Source: Campylobacterales bacterium (GTDB lineage: Bacteria > Campylobacterota > Campylobacteria > Campylobacterales > Hydrogenimonadaceae). From it: a stretch of DNA of 11,923 nucleotides. Made by a program: the position numbers and the translations under genes. Position 1 is the first letter of the stretch. Every line of letters begins with the position of its first letter. The stretch lies in NCBI GenBank assembly GCA_026986055.1, contig JALSPH010000130.1, forward strand, positions 1 to 11,923. Direction: 5' to 3'. Below are positions 6,744-11,923 of the stretch, in pieces. The notes under the pieces are model-generated. The model did not search any database. It was not told the origin of the DNA and saw only the letters and a list, made by a program, of their open reading frames with translations.

Positions 6744-7421
6744 TCAGCGCCAGACGATATTGAGTCTATCTTCAAGCAGGGTTTCGTCGAAACTCTTTTT
6801 CGGTTTTCCAAGATTTGCGATATTGTTTTTTGTCTCTACGAATCTTTGGAGGTAGTAGTCTCCGGTGTAGCCGCTTTCTGCCAACAGATCCATCATCGCG
6901 TTTATATCTTCAGGCTGCAAAAGATCTGGATGGACGGTGGTTCTCACTTCGAAGTCGAAACCACTCGCAATCAGAAACTTCAGACTCTCCATGAAGTTAG
7001 AAAAACGGCTCGATCCTGTTATGTAGCCGAACTTTCCGTTTACCGCTTTGAAGTCGAGAGATATGAAGTCTATAAGCCCCTCTTCCACAAGATTCACGAC
7101 AAGTTGTGTATTTAGGCCGTTCGTGTCCAGTTTTATGGAAAATCCGAGCTCTCTTATCTTTCTGCAAAGGGGCATCAGGTCGTGAAGGGTCGGTTCACCA
7201 CCGCTTAAAACCACACCGTCGAGCAACCCTACCCGTTTTTTCAGAAAGTCGAATAGGTCGTTTTGCGTGTAGTTTCCCTCTTTGGCGAAAACTATGTCGC
7301 TGTTGTAGCAGTACATACAGCGCATATTGCAGCCGTGAAACCACACGATACAAGCCAGTTTACCCGGATAATCGAGATGGGTAAAAGGTGTTATGTCGTA
7401 GATCGGTTTATCGCTCAACAA
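6744..7421 (-). CDS. nrdG: Anaerobic ribonucleotide reductase activating enzyme (radical SAM, NrdG)
   Basis: A 225-aa radical SAM activase. The cluster motif is C31-NMR-C35-MY-C38, followed by the SAM-binding VVLSGGEPTLH and LDTNG segments and LDFKA. It would generate the 5'-deoxyadenosyl radical that abstracts a hydrogen from the conserved glycine of the class III reductase. The larger-than-E. coli size (225 versus about 155 aa) fits the NrdG2/PflA-like longer subtype. There is no ATG: tandem TTG codons at 7421 and 7418 precede the family-typical IYDITPFTHLDYPGKLACIVW; AGAGAAAG upstream is a weak ribosome site. The start overlaps the end of the 51-aa glycyl-radical gene by 14 bp, so enzyme and substrate are made in a coupled way. 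Confidence 0.92.
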   Translation of the reverse strand: MLSDKPIYDITPFTHLDYPGKLACIVWFHGCNMRCMYCYNSDIVFAKEGNYTQNDLFDFLKKRVGLLDGVVLSGGEPTLHDLMPLCRKIRELGFSIKLDTNGLNTQLVVNLVEEGLIDFISLDFKAVNGKFGYITGSSRFSNFMESLKFLIASGFDFEVRTTVHPDLLQPEDINAMMDLLAESGYTGDYYLQRFVETKNNIANLGKPKKSFDETLLEDRLNIVWR

Positions 7422-7563
7422 ACTGCTTTCTCTGGCGATGCTCGCCTTTTTTTCCTATATTGAAGCTCTCGACGGGTCTATGGTAGCCCATTACGCGTGT
7501 ATATACCGTGCATTTTGTTCTTCTATCTTCGAGCCTTCTTAAAATCTCTTCTCTTCTTTTCAT
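7408..7563 (-). CDS. Stand-alone glycyl-radical domain of class III ribonucleotide reductase
   Basis: A 51-aa gene between nrdD and nrdG. Its sequence from residue 17 on, KCTVYTRVMGYHRPVESFN and then IGKKGEH, matches the extreme C-terminus of ordinary NrdD proteins, where [RK]VxGYxRPV...N.GK..E carries the radical glycine; G26 in RVMGY is the candidate radical site. The first ~16 residues (MKRREEILRRLEDRRT) are a charged, helix-prone extension not found at this place in single-chain NrdD. The ATG at 7563 has a perfect AGGAGG ribosome site 7-8 nt upstream, so it is a real start, not the tail of a frameshifted gene. The main NrdD chain lacks this motif. I infer that the 51-aa peptide docks onto NrdD to complete the active site, as YfiD does for pyruvate formate-lyase. 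The alternative is a pseudogenised C-terminus rescued by reinitiation. Confidence 0.82.
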   Translation of the reverse strand: MKRREEILRRLEDRRTKCTVYTRVMGYHRPVESFNIGKKGEHRQRKQFVER

Positions 7564-7575
7564 ATCAAAACCCTC

Positions 7576-7689
7576 CTAACCGTTTTGGATAAACCCCTGT
7601 GTATCGGGGCGTATCGCTTTTATTGCCACCTGTAACAGCATACGCATGAATGTACCTGTAGAACTCTCTTTCGCTAAAACGATGAACAT
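7576..7689 (-). CDS. Possible 37-aa linking ORF between nrdD and the glycyl-radical gene
   Basis: A short frame starting at ATG 7689 inside the last codons of nrdD, with GGAGG (7703-7699) 9 nt upstream. It ends at TAG 7578-7576, inside the Shine-Dalgarno sequence of the 51-aa gene. It encodes MFIVLAKESSTGTFMRMLLQ and a short tail, which I do not recognise. The overlapping start and stop signals on both sides suggest that ribosomes may move nrdD to this frame to the glycyl-radical gene by reinitiation. Whether the peptide itself has a function, or the frame exists only to couple translation, or it is chance, cannot be decided. Confidence 0.35.
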   Translation of the reverse strand: MFIVLAKESSTGTFMRMLLQVAIKAIRPDTQGFIQNG

Positions 7690-9803
7690 TTGTCACTCCC
7701 TCCTTCTTCGTAAGTTTGAAGCAGCTCTTCGTCGCATTTGGGGCAGTACTCGTGCTCTCCCGGGATGTAGCCGTGTTTCGGGCATACAGAAAAGAGCGGA
7801 GTTACCGTTATGTAGGGAAGCTTGAAGTTGGTTATGACCTTTTTTACGAGATTTCGGCACGCTTCGGCGGAGCTTAATCTCTCTCTCATGTAAAGATGCA
7901 GAACCGTACCGCCCGTATATTTGCACTGCAACTCATCCTGCAGCTCGAGCGCTTCGAATGGATCTTCGGTCCAGTCCACGGGAATCTGTGAAGAGTTTGT
8001 ATAGTATATGTTTTTACCGCTTCCTGCCTGTATGATGTCGGGGTATCTCTTTTTATCCTCCTTGGCGAAACGGTAGGTGGTTCCCTCTGCAGGAGTGGCT
8101 TCGAGGTTGTAGAGGTTTCCGGTCTCCTCCTGATACTCCCTCATCCTCTCTCGCATGAAGTCGAGTATCTCTATAGCCATTTTCTGCCCCTCTTCATCGG
8201 CGATCGTGAGTCTATCTTCCGTAAAGTTTCTGATCATTTCGTTCATTCCGTTGACGCCGATAGTGGAGAAGTGGTTGTTGAAGTTTGGAAGGTATCTTTT
8301 TGTATATGGAAAAAGTCCTCTGTCGTAAAGATCCTCTATGAACTTTCGTTTCTTTTCAAGCGTCGATTTCGCCAACTCCATCAACTCGCTCAACCTTTTG
8401 TAGAGTCCGTCTGTATCGTTTTTGTGCAGATAACCGAGCCTTGCCATATTTATCGTCACGACCCCTATGCTTCCCGTCATCTCGGCACTTCCGAAGAGTC
8501 CTCCTCCACGTTTTAGAAGTTCGCGAAGATCGAGCTGCAGACGGCAGCACATGCTTCTTACATGTCCGGGTTTGTAGGCCTCCTCGTTGGGTACGAGGTT
8601 TCCATTTTCATCTCTTTTGTACTGGCTTCCTATAAAGTTTTGAAAATATGAGGAGCCTATTTTTGCGGTGTTTTCAAAAAGTATGTCGGTATTTTCTCCG
8701 TACCAGTCGAAATCTTCCGTTATGTTGACGGTAGGAATCGGGAAGGTAAAGGGTTGTCCCGTACTGTCTCCTTCGGTCATCACTTCGTAGTAGGCGCGAT
8801 TTATCAGATTCATCTCGGGCTGGAAATGGCGGTAGCACATCTGGTCGAGTGAAGAGATTTTCGGGTCTCGCTCTTTTGCGATCTGCAGCAAGCTTTCATC
8901 CTCTATGCCGCCGAGGAGATGTTTTTGGGCGCGTGTCGGTATCTGCTCTTTAAGATCTTCGGGGACCGTCCAATCTATCGTGATGTTTGTAAAAGGCGAC
9001 TGTCCCCAGCGCGCCGGTACGTTGAGGTTGTAGACGAAACTGCGAATAGCCTTTTTTATCTCGCCGTAGTTGAGTTTGTCTTTGAAGACATAAGGCGCAA
9101 GGTATGTATCGAAGGAGCTGAATGCCTGGGCGCCTGCCCACTCCGATTGCAAAATTCCCAGGAAGTTGGCCATCTGTCCGAGAGCCTCTCTGAAGTGGTT
9201 GGGCGGTCTGCTCTCGACTCGGCCCCTTACGCCGTTGAAACCCTCATCAAGCAGCGCTCTCAGGCTCCACCCCGCGCAGTAGCCGCTGAGGCAGTCTAGG
9301 TCGTGTATGTGGTAGTCTCCGTTTCTGTGGGCGTAACCCTCCTCTTTGGAGTAGACTTTATCGAGCCAGTAGTTGGCTATGATCTTGCCTGCGGTATTGT
9401 TGATGAGCCCCGCATGGGAGTAACCCGTATTTGAGTTGGCGTTTATACGCCAGTCACTTTTACCGATATACTCCTCTATCGTCTCGGTGGAGTTTACGAA
9501 TGTCGTATCCTCCACAAGGCCCAAAATATGCTCACGCTGCATTTTATGGGTGTGGCGGTATATCATGAAAGCGCGCATGACGTCGAAGTATCTAGCTTTG
9601 AAGAGCTCCTGCTCTATCATATCTTGGATATCTTCAACCGCAGCAATGCGTTTATGTTTGAGTCTCTCTATGACATTGAAAAAAACAGTGCTGTCGTATG
9701 TTGTGTTTTGGCTTTTGAAAGCCGCTTTTATAGCATCTTCGATTTTGTAGGGAGCGAACTCCTCTTTAGTCCCGTCCCGTTTTAGAATCTCTTTTAGCAT
9801 CAT
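7674..9803 (-). CDS. nrdD: Anaerobic ribonucleoside-triphosphate reductase, catalytic chain without glycyl-radical motif
   Basis: A 709-aa class III reductase chain that makes deoxyribonucleotides without oxygen. Residues 3-93 are an ATP cone (KRDGTKEEFAPYKIEDAI), the allosteric activity domain. The catalytic barrel shows HIHDLDCLSGYCAGWSL (165-180), the finger-loop MCCRLQLDLREL (418-429, a Cys here should form the substrate thiyl radical), GSIGVVTINMARLGY and NHFSTIGVNGMNEM. Near the end is FSVCPKHGYIPGEHEYCPKC (671-690), the zinc ribbon. Normal NrdD then continues within ~10-20 residues to the RVxGY glycyl loop; here the chain ends in EEGGSDKCSSF and TAG. The missing motif is on the 51-aa gene downstream. 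Start is ATG 9803 (second ATG at 9800); the ribosome site (GAAAAG) is weak. The leader on this strand contains competing hairpins. Confidence 0.95.
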   Translation of the reverse strand: MMLKEILKRDGTKEEFAPYKIEDAIKAAFKSQNTTYDSTVFFNVIERLKHKRIAAVEDIQDMIEQELFKARYFDVMRAFMIYRHTHKMQREHILGLVEDTTFVNSTETIEEYIGKSDWRINANSNTGYSHAGLINNTAGKIIANYWLDKVYSKEEGYAHRNGDYHIHDLDCLSGYCAGWSLRALLDEGFNGVRGRVESRPPNHFREALGQMANFLGILQSEWAGAQAFSSFDTYLAPYVFKDKLNYGEIKKAIRSFVYNLNVPARWGQSPFTNITIDWTVPEDLKEQIPTRAQKHLLGGIEDESLLQIAKERDPKISSLDQMCYRHFQPEMNLINRAYYEVMTEGDSTGQPFTFPIPTVNITEDFDWYGENTDILFENTAKIGSSYFQNFIGSQYKRDENGNLVPNEEAYKPGHVRSMCCRLQLDLRELLKRGGGLFGSAEMTGSIGVVTINMARLGYLHKNDTDGLYKRLSELMELAKSTLEKKRKFIEDLYDRGLFPYTKRYLPNFNNHFSTIGVNGMNEMIRNFTEDRLTIADEEGQKMAIEILDFMRERMREYQEETGNLYNLEATPAEGTTYRFAKEDKKRYPDIIQAGSGKNIYYTNSSQIPVDWTEDPFEALELQDELQCKYTGGTVLHLYMRERLSSAEACRNLVKKVITNFKLPYITVTPLFSVCPKHGYIPGEHEYCPKCDEELLQTYEEGGSDKCSSF

Positions 9804-9863
9804 TTGAATCTTTTCACTTTTTAAAAACTTTTTACCCGTAACATCGGTTTAAAACAGATAACA

Positions 9864-9933
9864 CTTCCAAAACCCGGTAGAGTTGTTCACCGGGATCATG
9901 GAAGGTTTTTGGAAGCGAAGAGAGCTTCCAAAA
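9864..9933 (-). promoter_or_regulatory. Alternative hairpins in the nrdD leader
   Basis: In the nrdD sense direction there are three complementary arms: TTTTGGAAGC (9933-9924), GCTTCCAAAA (9916-9907) and TTTTGGAAG (9872-9864). The middle arm can pair perfectly either with the first (10 bp, 7-nt loop) or with the third (9 bp), the latter enclosing a 6-bp CCCGGT/ACCGGG hairpin (9878-9873 and 9894-9889). A further CTTCCA (9904-9899) can also pair with the third arm. No run of U follows, so this is not a plain terminator. It could be a leader switch, a protein-binding palindrome, or remains of a repeat. Confidence 0.4.
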
Positions 9934-10050
9934 CGCTCTTTGACAGTGCAAGCTAAAGGAGCAGGTTACCGGTTACTTGGAGTTGGTATCCGGACCTTTG
10001 AATTGTAAGCTCTTTTTACTTGCCGAGCCATAAAAAAATAGCTCACAAAA

Positions 10051-10098
10051 GTGTCACTAAGTACCGTAAGTAAGGGCTCTAGTGACACTAAAGTGACA
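10051..10098. repeat. TGTCACT/AGTGACA repeat cluster
   Basis: GTGTCACT at 10051-10058 is repeated in inverted orientation as AGTGACAC at 10081-10088, with a 22-bp gap, and AGTGACA recurs in direct orientation at 10092-10098. This could form a hairpin or be a set of operator half-sites. No known regulator box (including NrdR boxes, ACACnATATATnGTGT-like) matches. Confidence 0.45.
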
Positions 10099-10114
10099 TA
10101 CCCTTTCGAAACTA

Positions 10115-10387
10115 TATTACCGCACCAACTAATAACCTTTATCTTTGATGCAGTGACTTCGTTCATAGGCAAGGCGGATTTTTGCATGACTAGCCTTAGC
10201 TAATTCAAGAAAATCCAACGCAGTCATATGGGCGAAAGCACTGCACCCTTCGGGGAGAACGATAAGAGGCGACCTGCAAGCAGATAAATCTTTGAATTCC
10301 CTACGGGGAGTCCTTCAGATTTCTCTACTCACATCTCACCTCTTCTCGTTCTCTCAAAAATTAAGGTTATTAGTTGGTGCGGTAATA
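10115..10387. mobile_element. 273-bp MITE-like element or structured RNA with 25-bp perfect inverted ends
   Basis: The ends 10115-10139 (beginning TATTACCGCACCAACTAA) and 10363-10387 are exact reverse complements over 25 bp. Reading the outer TA as a duplicated target leaves 23-bp terminal repeats starting TTACCGCACC, as would be expected for a non-autonomous IS630/Tc1-like element. The interior is not random: 10255-10272 pairs with 10336-10353 over 18 nt with two non-Watson-Crick positions, enclosing a hairpin with AAATCT/AGATTT (10286-10291, 10317-10322), and GCAGTG/CACTGC (10150-10155, 10239-10244) closes another. No transposase lies in the window. A structured non-coding RNA is an equally good reading; copy number in the genome would separate the two. 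Confidence 0.5.
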
Positions 10388-10401
10388 AAATAGATTCTGT
10401 G

Positions 10402-10415
10402 TTGATATAGGTCAA
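10402..10415. promoter_or_regulatory. FNR/CRP-family operator of the hemerythrin operon
   Basis: TTGAT-ATAG-GTCAA has both half-sites identical to the palindrome at 3768-3781. Its centre (10408.5) is 29.5 bp upstream of a TACAAT at 10438-10443, giving class II geometry near -41.5. It starts 15 bp after the inverted-repeat element. A low-oxygen or NO-responsive Crp/Fnr protein is the likely activator. Confidence 0.65.
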
Positions 10416-10437
10416 CCTGTTTGAAAGATTTTTTGAG

Positions 10438-10443
10438 TACAAT
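10438..10443 (+). promoter_or_regulatory. -10 box of the hemerythrin operon
   Basis: TACAAT lies 29.5 bp from the FNR-type palindrome centre and 38 bp before the first ATG of the operon; no -35 hexamer is present at the expected place. Confidence 0.55.
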
Positions 10444-10481
10444 TTCGCAACGAATTCCCTACGTAAAGAAAGGGGGCTGAA

Positions 10482-10556
10482 ATGGACTGGATGCTGGTCT
10501 CGTTTCTTGCGATAACGGCCCTATCGATGGCTAAAATATATTTTATGTTCAAATAG
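10482..10556 (+). CDS. 24-aa single-helix membrane microprotein
   Basis: A 24-codon gene starting at ATG 10482, 5 nt after an AGGGGG ribosome site, encoding MDWMLVSFLAITALSMAKIY then FMFK. It is almost wholly hydrophobic with one lysine mid-way and a lysine at the end, predicting one membrane-spanning helix with the C-terminus inside. The TAG stop overlaps the ribosome site (AGGAGA) of the hemerythrin gene 9 bp downstream, and the FNR-type promoter lies directly upstream, so it is the first gene of the operon. Its size resembles small accessory subunits of membrane complexes, but I recognise no family. The polytopic membrane protein at the end of the operon is a possible partner. Confidence 0.6.
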   Translation: MDWMLVSFLAITALSMAKIYFMFK

Positions 10557-10565
10557 GAGATGTAA

Positions 10566-10997
10566 GTGGTAATTTCAAACTATATGAGAGATGAGCATAG
10601 AAGCTGTGATGAATCTTTCGCAAAGGCGGAGCAGGCTGCAAACAACGGAGATTTCAAAGAGACGTTCAAACATTTCGAAGATTTTATGGTGGAGACTTTG
10701 AACCACTTCGCAAAAGAGGAGGATATTCTTTTTCCCGCTTTCGAAGAGGCTGCCGGCAGCACGGAAGGGCCTACTATGGTTATGCGTCATGAACACAACC
10801 AGGTTCGCCAGCTTCTGGAGCAGATGAGAGAGGCTATAGAGAGCGAAGATAAAGATCGCTTCTTTTCGGTCGCCGATACATTGATGATACTCCTTCAGCA
10901 GCACAACATGAAAGAGGAGCAGATGCTCTACGCTATGTGCGACCGCATTTTGGGGCCGCAGGCAGATGGGCTTGTGGAGAAGATGAAAGAGCGTTGA
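10566..10997 (+). CDS. Hemerythrin-like diiron protein (HHE domain)
   Basis: A 143-aa cytosolic four-helix-bundle protein. Candidate diiron ligands follow the HHE pattern: H11 (RDEHR), H47 and E51 (LNHFAKEEDILFPAF), H75 and possibly H77 (VMRHEHNQV), H113 and E117 (QHNMKEEQMLY). Such proteins bind oxygen or NO, and relatives next to denitrification genes are linked to NO stress or iron-sulfur repair (YtfE/RIC class), although this one lacks the extra N-terminal ScdA domain. GTG at 10566 follows AGGAGA. The TGA overlaps the start of the DUF2249 gene. An FNR-type promoter two genes upstream suggests expression at low oxygen or under NO. Its exact role is not shown by sequence. Confidence 0.88.
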   Translation: MVISNYMRDEHRSCDESFAKAEQAANNGDFKETFKHFEDFMVETLNHFAKEEDILFPAFEEAAGSTEGPTMVMRHEHNQVRQLLEQMREAIESEDKDRFFSVADTLMILLQQHNMKEEQMLYAMCDRILGPQADGLVEKMKER

Positions 10998-11266
10998 AAG
11001 AGGTCAACGTACTCGAGCTCGACGCGCGCGGGCTCATGCACCCGGAGCCGTTGGAGAGGTCCGTGCAGATGCTGAGAATGTTAGGCGAATTGAACCTTTT
11101 TCATCTGATCATACACCGCTACCCAAAGCCGCTCCTTATGATAGCGAAGGAACATGGTGTGAGATTCGAGGTTTGCGGCAGCGACGAAGATGGGTGGCAT
11201 ATACTTTTTGCAAAAAATCCAAATATCGATTTGAAAGATTTCATAAAAAGGTATTGCAGTGTTTAA
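10994..11266 (+). CDS. DUF2249 family protein
   Basis: A 90-aa protein with the DUF2249 pattern: VLELDARGLMHPEPLERSVQ, a helix, then HRYPKPLLMIAKEHGVRFEV and DGWHILFAK, resembling the small alpha/beta SirA/TusA-like fold. Family members are often fused or adjacent to hemerythrin domains in denitrifiers, but no biochemical role is established. I choose the TTG at 10994, which overlaps the hemerythrin stop as TTGA and places the start just before the conserved core; the longer frame from GTG at 10937 would read 19 extra residues out of frame through hemerythrin codons. A GTG at 11259 overlapping the end begins the next gene. Confidence 0.75.
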   Translation: MKEVNVLELDARGLMHPEPLERSVQMLRMLGELNLFHLIIHRYPKPLLMIAKEHGVRFEVCGSDEDGWHILFAKNPNIDLKDFIKRYCSV

Positions 11267-11923
11267 CCAAGGGCTCTCTTTGGATCAGGCGCCTCCTATC
11301 AGCGTGATAATGCGCTTTTTTCTGACAATTCCATTTTTCGGGATTTTAACGGCACTTGCCATCATCTTTTCCGATTCTCATATGCTTGGGGCCTGGGACC
11401 AACCCCATAGCGTGGCCGTAGTTCACCTTGTTATGCTCGGTATTGCCGCCATGGCTATGGTTGGGGCGCTTTTTCAGATGCTCCCTGTAATCGCAGGCGC
11501 CCCGATATCGGAGCCGCTCTATCATGCTCGCTGGATACACTTGCTGCTTATTTTGGGTACATTGATGATAAGTGCCGCATTTTATTTCAACATATACACT
11601 CTTATGCATCCGGCCGTACCCCTGCTTTTGGGAACTTTCGGCTTTGTCATATACCTCATGCTTACCAAACTCTTTGCTGTCGAGAACAAAACTTCATCGG
11701 TCAAGGGGATGATCGTCTCTCTGCTCTCTCTTGGGGTAGGTTCGGTTTTTGCCCTTTTGCTTACCGCTATATTCATGGGGGCCGATCTTGGTTTAGACCC
11801 GCTTCTTCTACGCTCCGTGCATGTACGTTTCATGCTACTTGGCTGGGTTGGAGTTTTGGTTATGGCGGTAGCTTTTCAGGTTATAGAGATGTTCTACGTT
11901 ACGCCTTCATACCCCAAATATAT
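11259..11923 (+). CDS. Polytopic membrane protein, haem-copper-oxidase/NnrS-like, 3' end outside window
   Basis: An open frame from GTG 11259 to the end of the window (221 complete codons) with AAAAAGG upstream and an 8-bp overlap with the DUF2249 gene. Six hydrophobic helices are visible, at about residues 15-37, 52-80, 91-112, 119-140, 150-173 and 186-213. Histidines lie in or near helices (H56 in AVVHLVMLG, H89 and H94 in YHARWIHLL, H188 in SVHVRFMLLGW), and GALFQMLPVIAGA and AFQVIEMFYVTPSYP recall the haem-copper oxidase subunit I / NnrS-like group. This would suit a haem-binding protein for NO or oxygen metabolism. I am sure of the membrane nature, unsure of the family. Confidence 0.7.
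   Translation, partial: MFNQGLSLDQAPPISVIMRFFLTIPFFGILTALAIIFSDSHMLGAWDQPHSVAVVHLVMLGIAAMAMVGALFQMLPVIAGAPISEPLYHARWIHLLLILGTLMISAAFYFNIYTLMHPAVPLLLGTFGFVIYLMLTKLFAVENKTSSVKGMIVSLLSLGVGSVFALLLTAIFMGADLGLDPLLLRSVHVRFMLLGWVGVLVMAVAFQVIEMFYVTPSYPKY

Larger units (their letters stand above)
9804..10481. other. 678-bp intergenic region without a convincing gene
   Basis: Between the nrdD start and the 24-aa gene. From left to right: an AT-rich leader next to nrdD (9804-9863) with no clear box; competing hairpins (9864-9933); 9934-10050, where nothing specific is seen apart from GGTTAC repeated around ACCGGT (9964-9975); a TGTCACT repeat cluster (10051-10098); the 273-bp inverted-repeat element (10115-10387); and the FNR-type promoter (10402-10443). 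Short frames on both strands exist but have no ribosome sites or recognisable products. Confidence 0.7.

Noticed and set aside
9840..9960. Cobalamin riboswitch or NrdR boxes upstream of nrdD
   Set aside because: No B12-box-like sequence and no paired NrdR boxes found on either strand.
9898..10008. 36-aa + strand frame ending GYRLLGVGIRTFEL, briefly reminiscent of a DinB tail
   Set aside because: Too short, no ribosome site, no upstream coding sequence to support a polymerase remnant.
9966..10187. 73-aa frame on the - strand upstream of nrdD
   Set aside because: No ribosome site, no recognisable family, and it runs through the inverted-repeat end and the TGTCACT cluster; most likely a chance frame or decayed element.
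10129..10227. 32-aa frame on the - strand starting MTALDFLELAKASHAK
   Set aside because: It looks protein-like but ends inside the inverted repeat and lacks a ribosome site; its continuation would need a frameshift. Kept as part of the element.
10115..10387. Retron msr-msd, RNase P, tmRNA or 6S RNA as identity for the structured element
   Set aside because: No reverse transcriptase nearby and none of the conserved sequence blocks of these RNAs could be seen.
10294..10463. 12-bp direct repeat GAATTCCCTACG (10294-10305 and 10452-10463)
   Set aside because: Only two copies, one in a hairpin of the element and one in a leader; not enough to separate from chance.

Overview
The window (11.9 kb, no rRNA or tRNA seen) looks like a chromosomal stretch of a denitrifying or nitrate-respiring Campylobacterota (Epsilonproteobacteria). 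The clues are a cytosolic histidine kinase with the H-box style typical of that phylum, tightly overlapping genes, frequent GTG/TTG starts, and a mixed haem d1 / anaerobic nucleotide / hemerythrin gene content. The genus cannot be fixed from sequence alone.

Region 1 (1-4829) is a haem d1 supply module. It holds the C-terminal part of the radical-SAM protein NirJ, an SUMT (NirE/CobA type, uroporphyrinogen III to precorrin-2), a membrane-anchored dihaem cytochrome c peroxidase homologue and a small periplasmic thioredoxin-fold protein on the + strand. On the - strand are a Met8/CysG-N type siroheme synthase and an unknown membrane-anchored protein. Back on the + strand is a tandem-fused siroheme decarboxylase (NirDL/NirGH type). 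Together these cover uroporphyrinogen III to siroheme to didecarboxysiroheme plus NirJ; NirF, NirN and NirS are not in the window. The divergent siroheme synthase / decarboxylase pair shares one FNR/CRP-type palindrome.

Region 2 (4837-6742) is a two-component system: a soluble PAS kinase whose PAS domain carries the Aer-like HNIVRHPD signature, and an OmpR-type response regulator.

Region 3 (6744-9803, - strand) is class III (anaerobic) ribonucleotide reductase. The most unusual feature of the window is here. The 709-aa NrdD polypeptide stops just after its zinc-ribbon cysteines and has no glycyl-radical motif. That motif (RVMGY) is instead encoded by a separate 51-aa gene between nrdD and nrdG, so the enzyme appears split into a catalytic and a radical-bearing polypeptide. 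A possible 37-aa ORF links the two by overlapping signals.

Region 4 (9804-10481) has no convincing gene. It contains alternative hairpins in the nrdD leader, a TGTCACT repeat cluster and a 273-bp element bounded by 25-bp perfect inverted repeats with a highly structured interior. It ends in a second FNR/CRP-type promoter.

Region 5 (10482-11923) is an operon of a 24-aa membrane microprotein, a hemerythrin, a DUF2249 protein and the start of a multi-helix membrane protein. It probably belongs to the nitric-oxide / low-oxygen response. The two palindromes (TTGAT-N4-GTCAA) in front of regions 1 and 5 suggest one anaerobic or NO-responsive regulator for both.
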